Positions 41,186 to 41,555 of a stretch of DNA of 41,555 nt are shown here, in pieces (position 1 is the stretch's first letter; every line of letters begins with the position of its first letter). The translations under genes and the position numbers were made by a program. The stretch comes from CF-72 sp051006215 (GTDB lineage Bacteria > Chloroflexota > UBA6077 > CF-72), in the NCBI GenBank assembly GCA_051006215.1, contig JBPCIO010000257.1:1-41555 (forward strand), read 5' to 3'. Under the pieces are notes generated by a model. The model saw only the letters and a program-made list of their open reading frames with translations, was not told the DNA's origin and did no database searches.

Positions 41186-41555
41186 TCACGGCAGAGTTGT
41201 GCGTTTCGGATGCTCTCGAAAAAAGCGCAGCATCTCCGTGCTGGCATCCGGACCCTGCGGATCCGTAAATGAGCCCGCCGGACTGCCGCCAGACCAGGCG
41301 TGGCCAGCGCCGTGCACGCGCCAGTGCTCGGCCACGACTTGAGCCCCGGCGTCCCGGTACACCGTGCGCGTAAACGCATGCCCACCAGGTACCTGGCCCT
41401 GAGTCACCAAAACCCGCGGGTCGCGCCCACTGGCGGATAGCCGCAGCGCCTGGGTGAGCACGTGCTCAACATTGTGGGGGTGTACGGTCGCGTCCCAGTC
41501 CCCCTGGAAAAAGACTAGCGGGGAACCCCTTCCTCGGCCCCCCCCCTTGTTGGTG
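41186..41555 (-). CDS. PHB depolymerase/LpqC-like esterase, C-terminal part, truncated by the window edge
   Basis: The reading frame is open to the window end, giving the last about 122 residues. They contain the acid of the triad in FFQGDWDATVHPHNVEHVL and the His in HGAGHAWSGGSPAGSFTDP, both typical of the esterase PHB-depolymerase family (extracellular lipase-like hydrolases of polyhydroxyalkanoates or feruloyl esters). The nucleophile Ser and signal peptide would lie beyond the edge. A run of nine C at 41537-41546 marks the edge and may be of lower quality. Confidence 0.8.
   Translation of the reverse strand, partial: TNKGGGRGRGSPLVFFQGDWDATVHPHNVEHVLTQALRLSASGRDPRVLVTQGQVPGGHAFTRTVYRDAGAQVVAEHWRVHGAGHAWSGGSPAGSFTDPQGPDASTEMLRFFREHPKRTTLP

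Overview
This is a GC-rich, gene-dense bacterial chromosome segment whose gene content best fits an uncultured aerobic Chloroflexota, with an actinobacterium-like relative as the alternative. The reasons are: three luciferase-like (LLM) oxidoreductases plus a Ddn-type deazaflavin enzyme, which imply coenzyme F420 use; a caa3/CtaG oxidase-assembly protein; two Asp-box (BNR/sortilin-type) propeller proteins; a Gram-positive-type LexA box; a T-box-like leader on leuS; and blocks of GC-rich palindromic repeats between genes. The assignment is inference from gene content, because no rRNA or tRNA gene is present. I see no phage, transposase, CRISPR array or plasmid gene.

Layout. 27-3451 (minus strand): a TetR repressor with a candidate operator, a broken alpha/beta-hydrolase/glycosyltransferase fusion and a frameshifted methyltransferase. 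3647-11458 (plus): one tight six-gene unit made of a solute-binding lipoprotein, a PEP-mutase/isocitrate-lyase-type enzyme, a VOC protein, a response regulator, a sensor kinase and a giant Asp-box propeller protein, with gaps or overlaps of only a few bases. 11576-13685: a membrane protein whose C-terminus runs into a 0.8-kb mosaic of 48-bp tandem repeats and about 118-bp palindromic repeats. 13686-20183: DUF3500, CtaG, SDR plus LLM pair, ilvD and two hypothetical genes. 20184-20542: an element with perfect 59-bp inverted repeats. 20543-24328: acyl-CoA dehydrogenase, an unknown 394-aa protein, a MOSC protein and a PIG-L deacetylase. 24329-26881: a T-box-like leader followed by leuS that has lost eight single bases and gained a stop. 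26888-32435: zinc alcohol dehydrogenase, MFS transporter with a frameshifted phosphotransferase, LLM enzyme, and a divergent RidA / stand-alone AsnC-RAM-Ddn group. 32484-38955 (minus): error-prone DNA polymerase dnaE2 behind a perfect SOS box, followed closely by a DinB-fold protein, a cyclase-family hydrolase and a ThDP enzyme. 38951-41555: a secreted Asp-box protein, an LLM oxidoreductase and the start-truncated end of a PHB-depolymerase-like esterase.

How the genes work together. The 3.6-11.5 kb unit looks like a sensing module (periplasmic binding protein plus two-component system) attached to small-molecule catabolic enzymes. The 32-39 kb block looks like a DNA-damage-inducible unit with metabolic genes placed downstream of the mutagenic polymerase. 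The leuS region looks like a decaying, formerly tRNA-regulated gene, or a stretch of poor sequence; which of the two is right decides whether several broken genes here are real pseudogenes.
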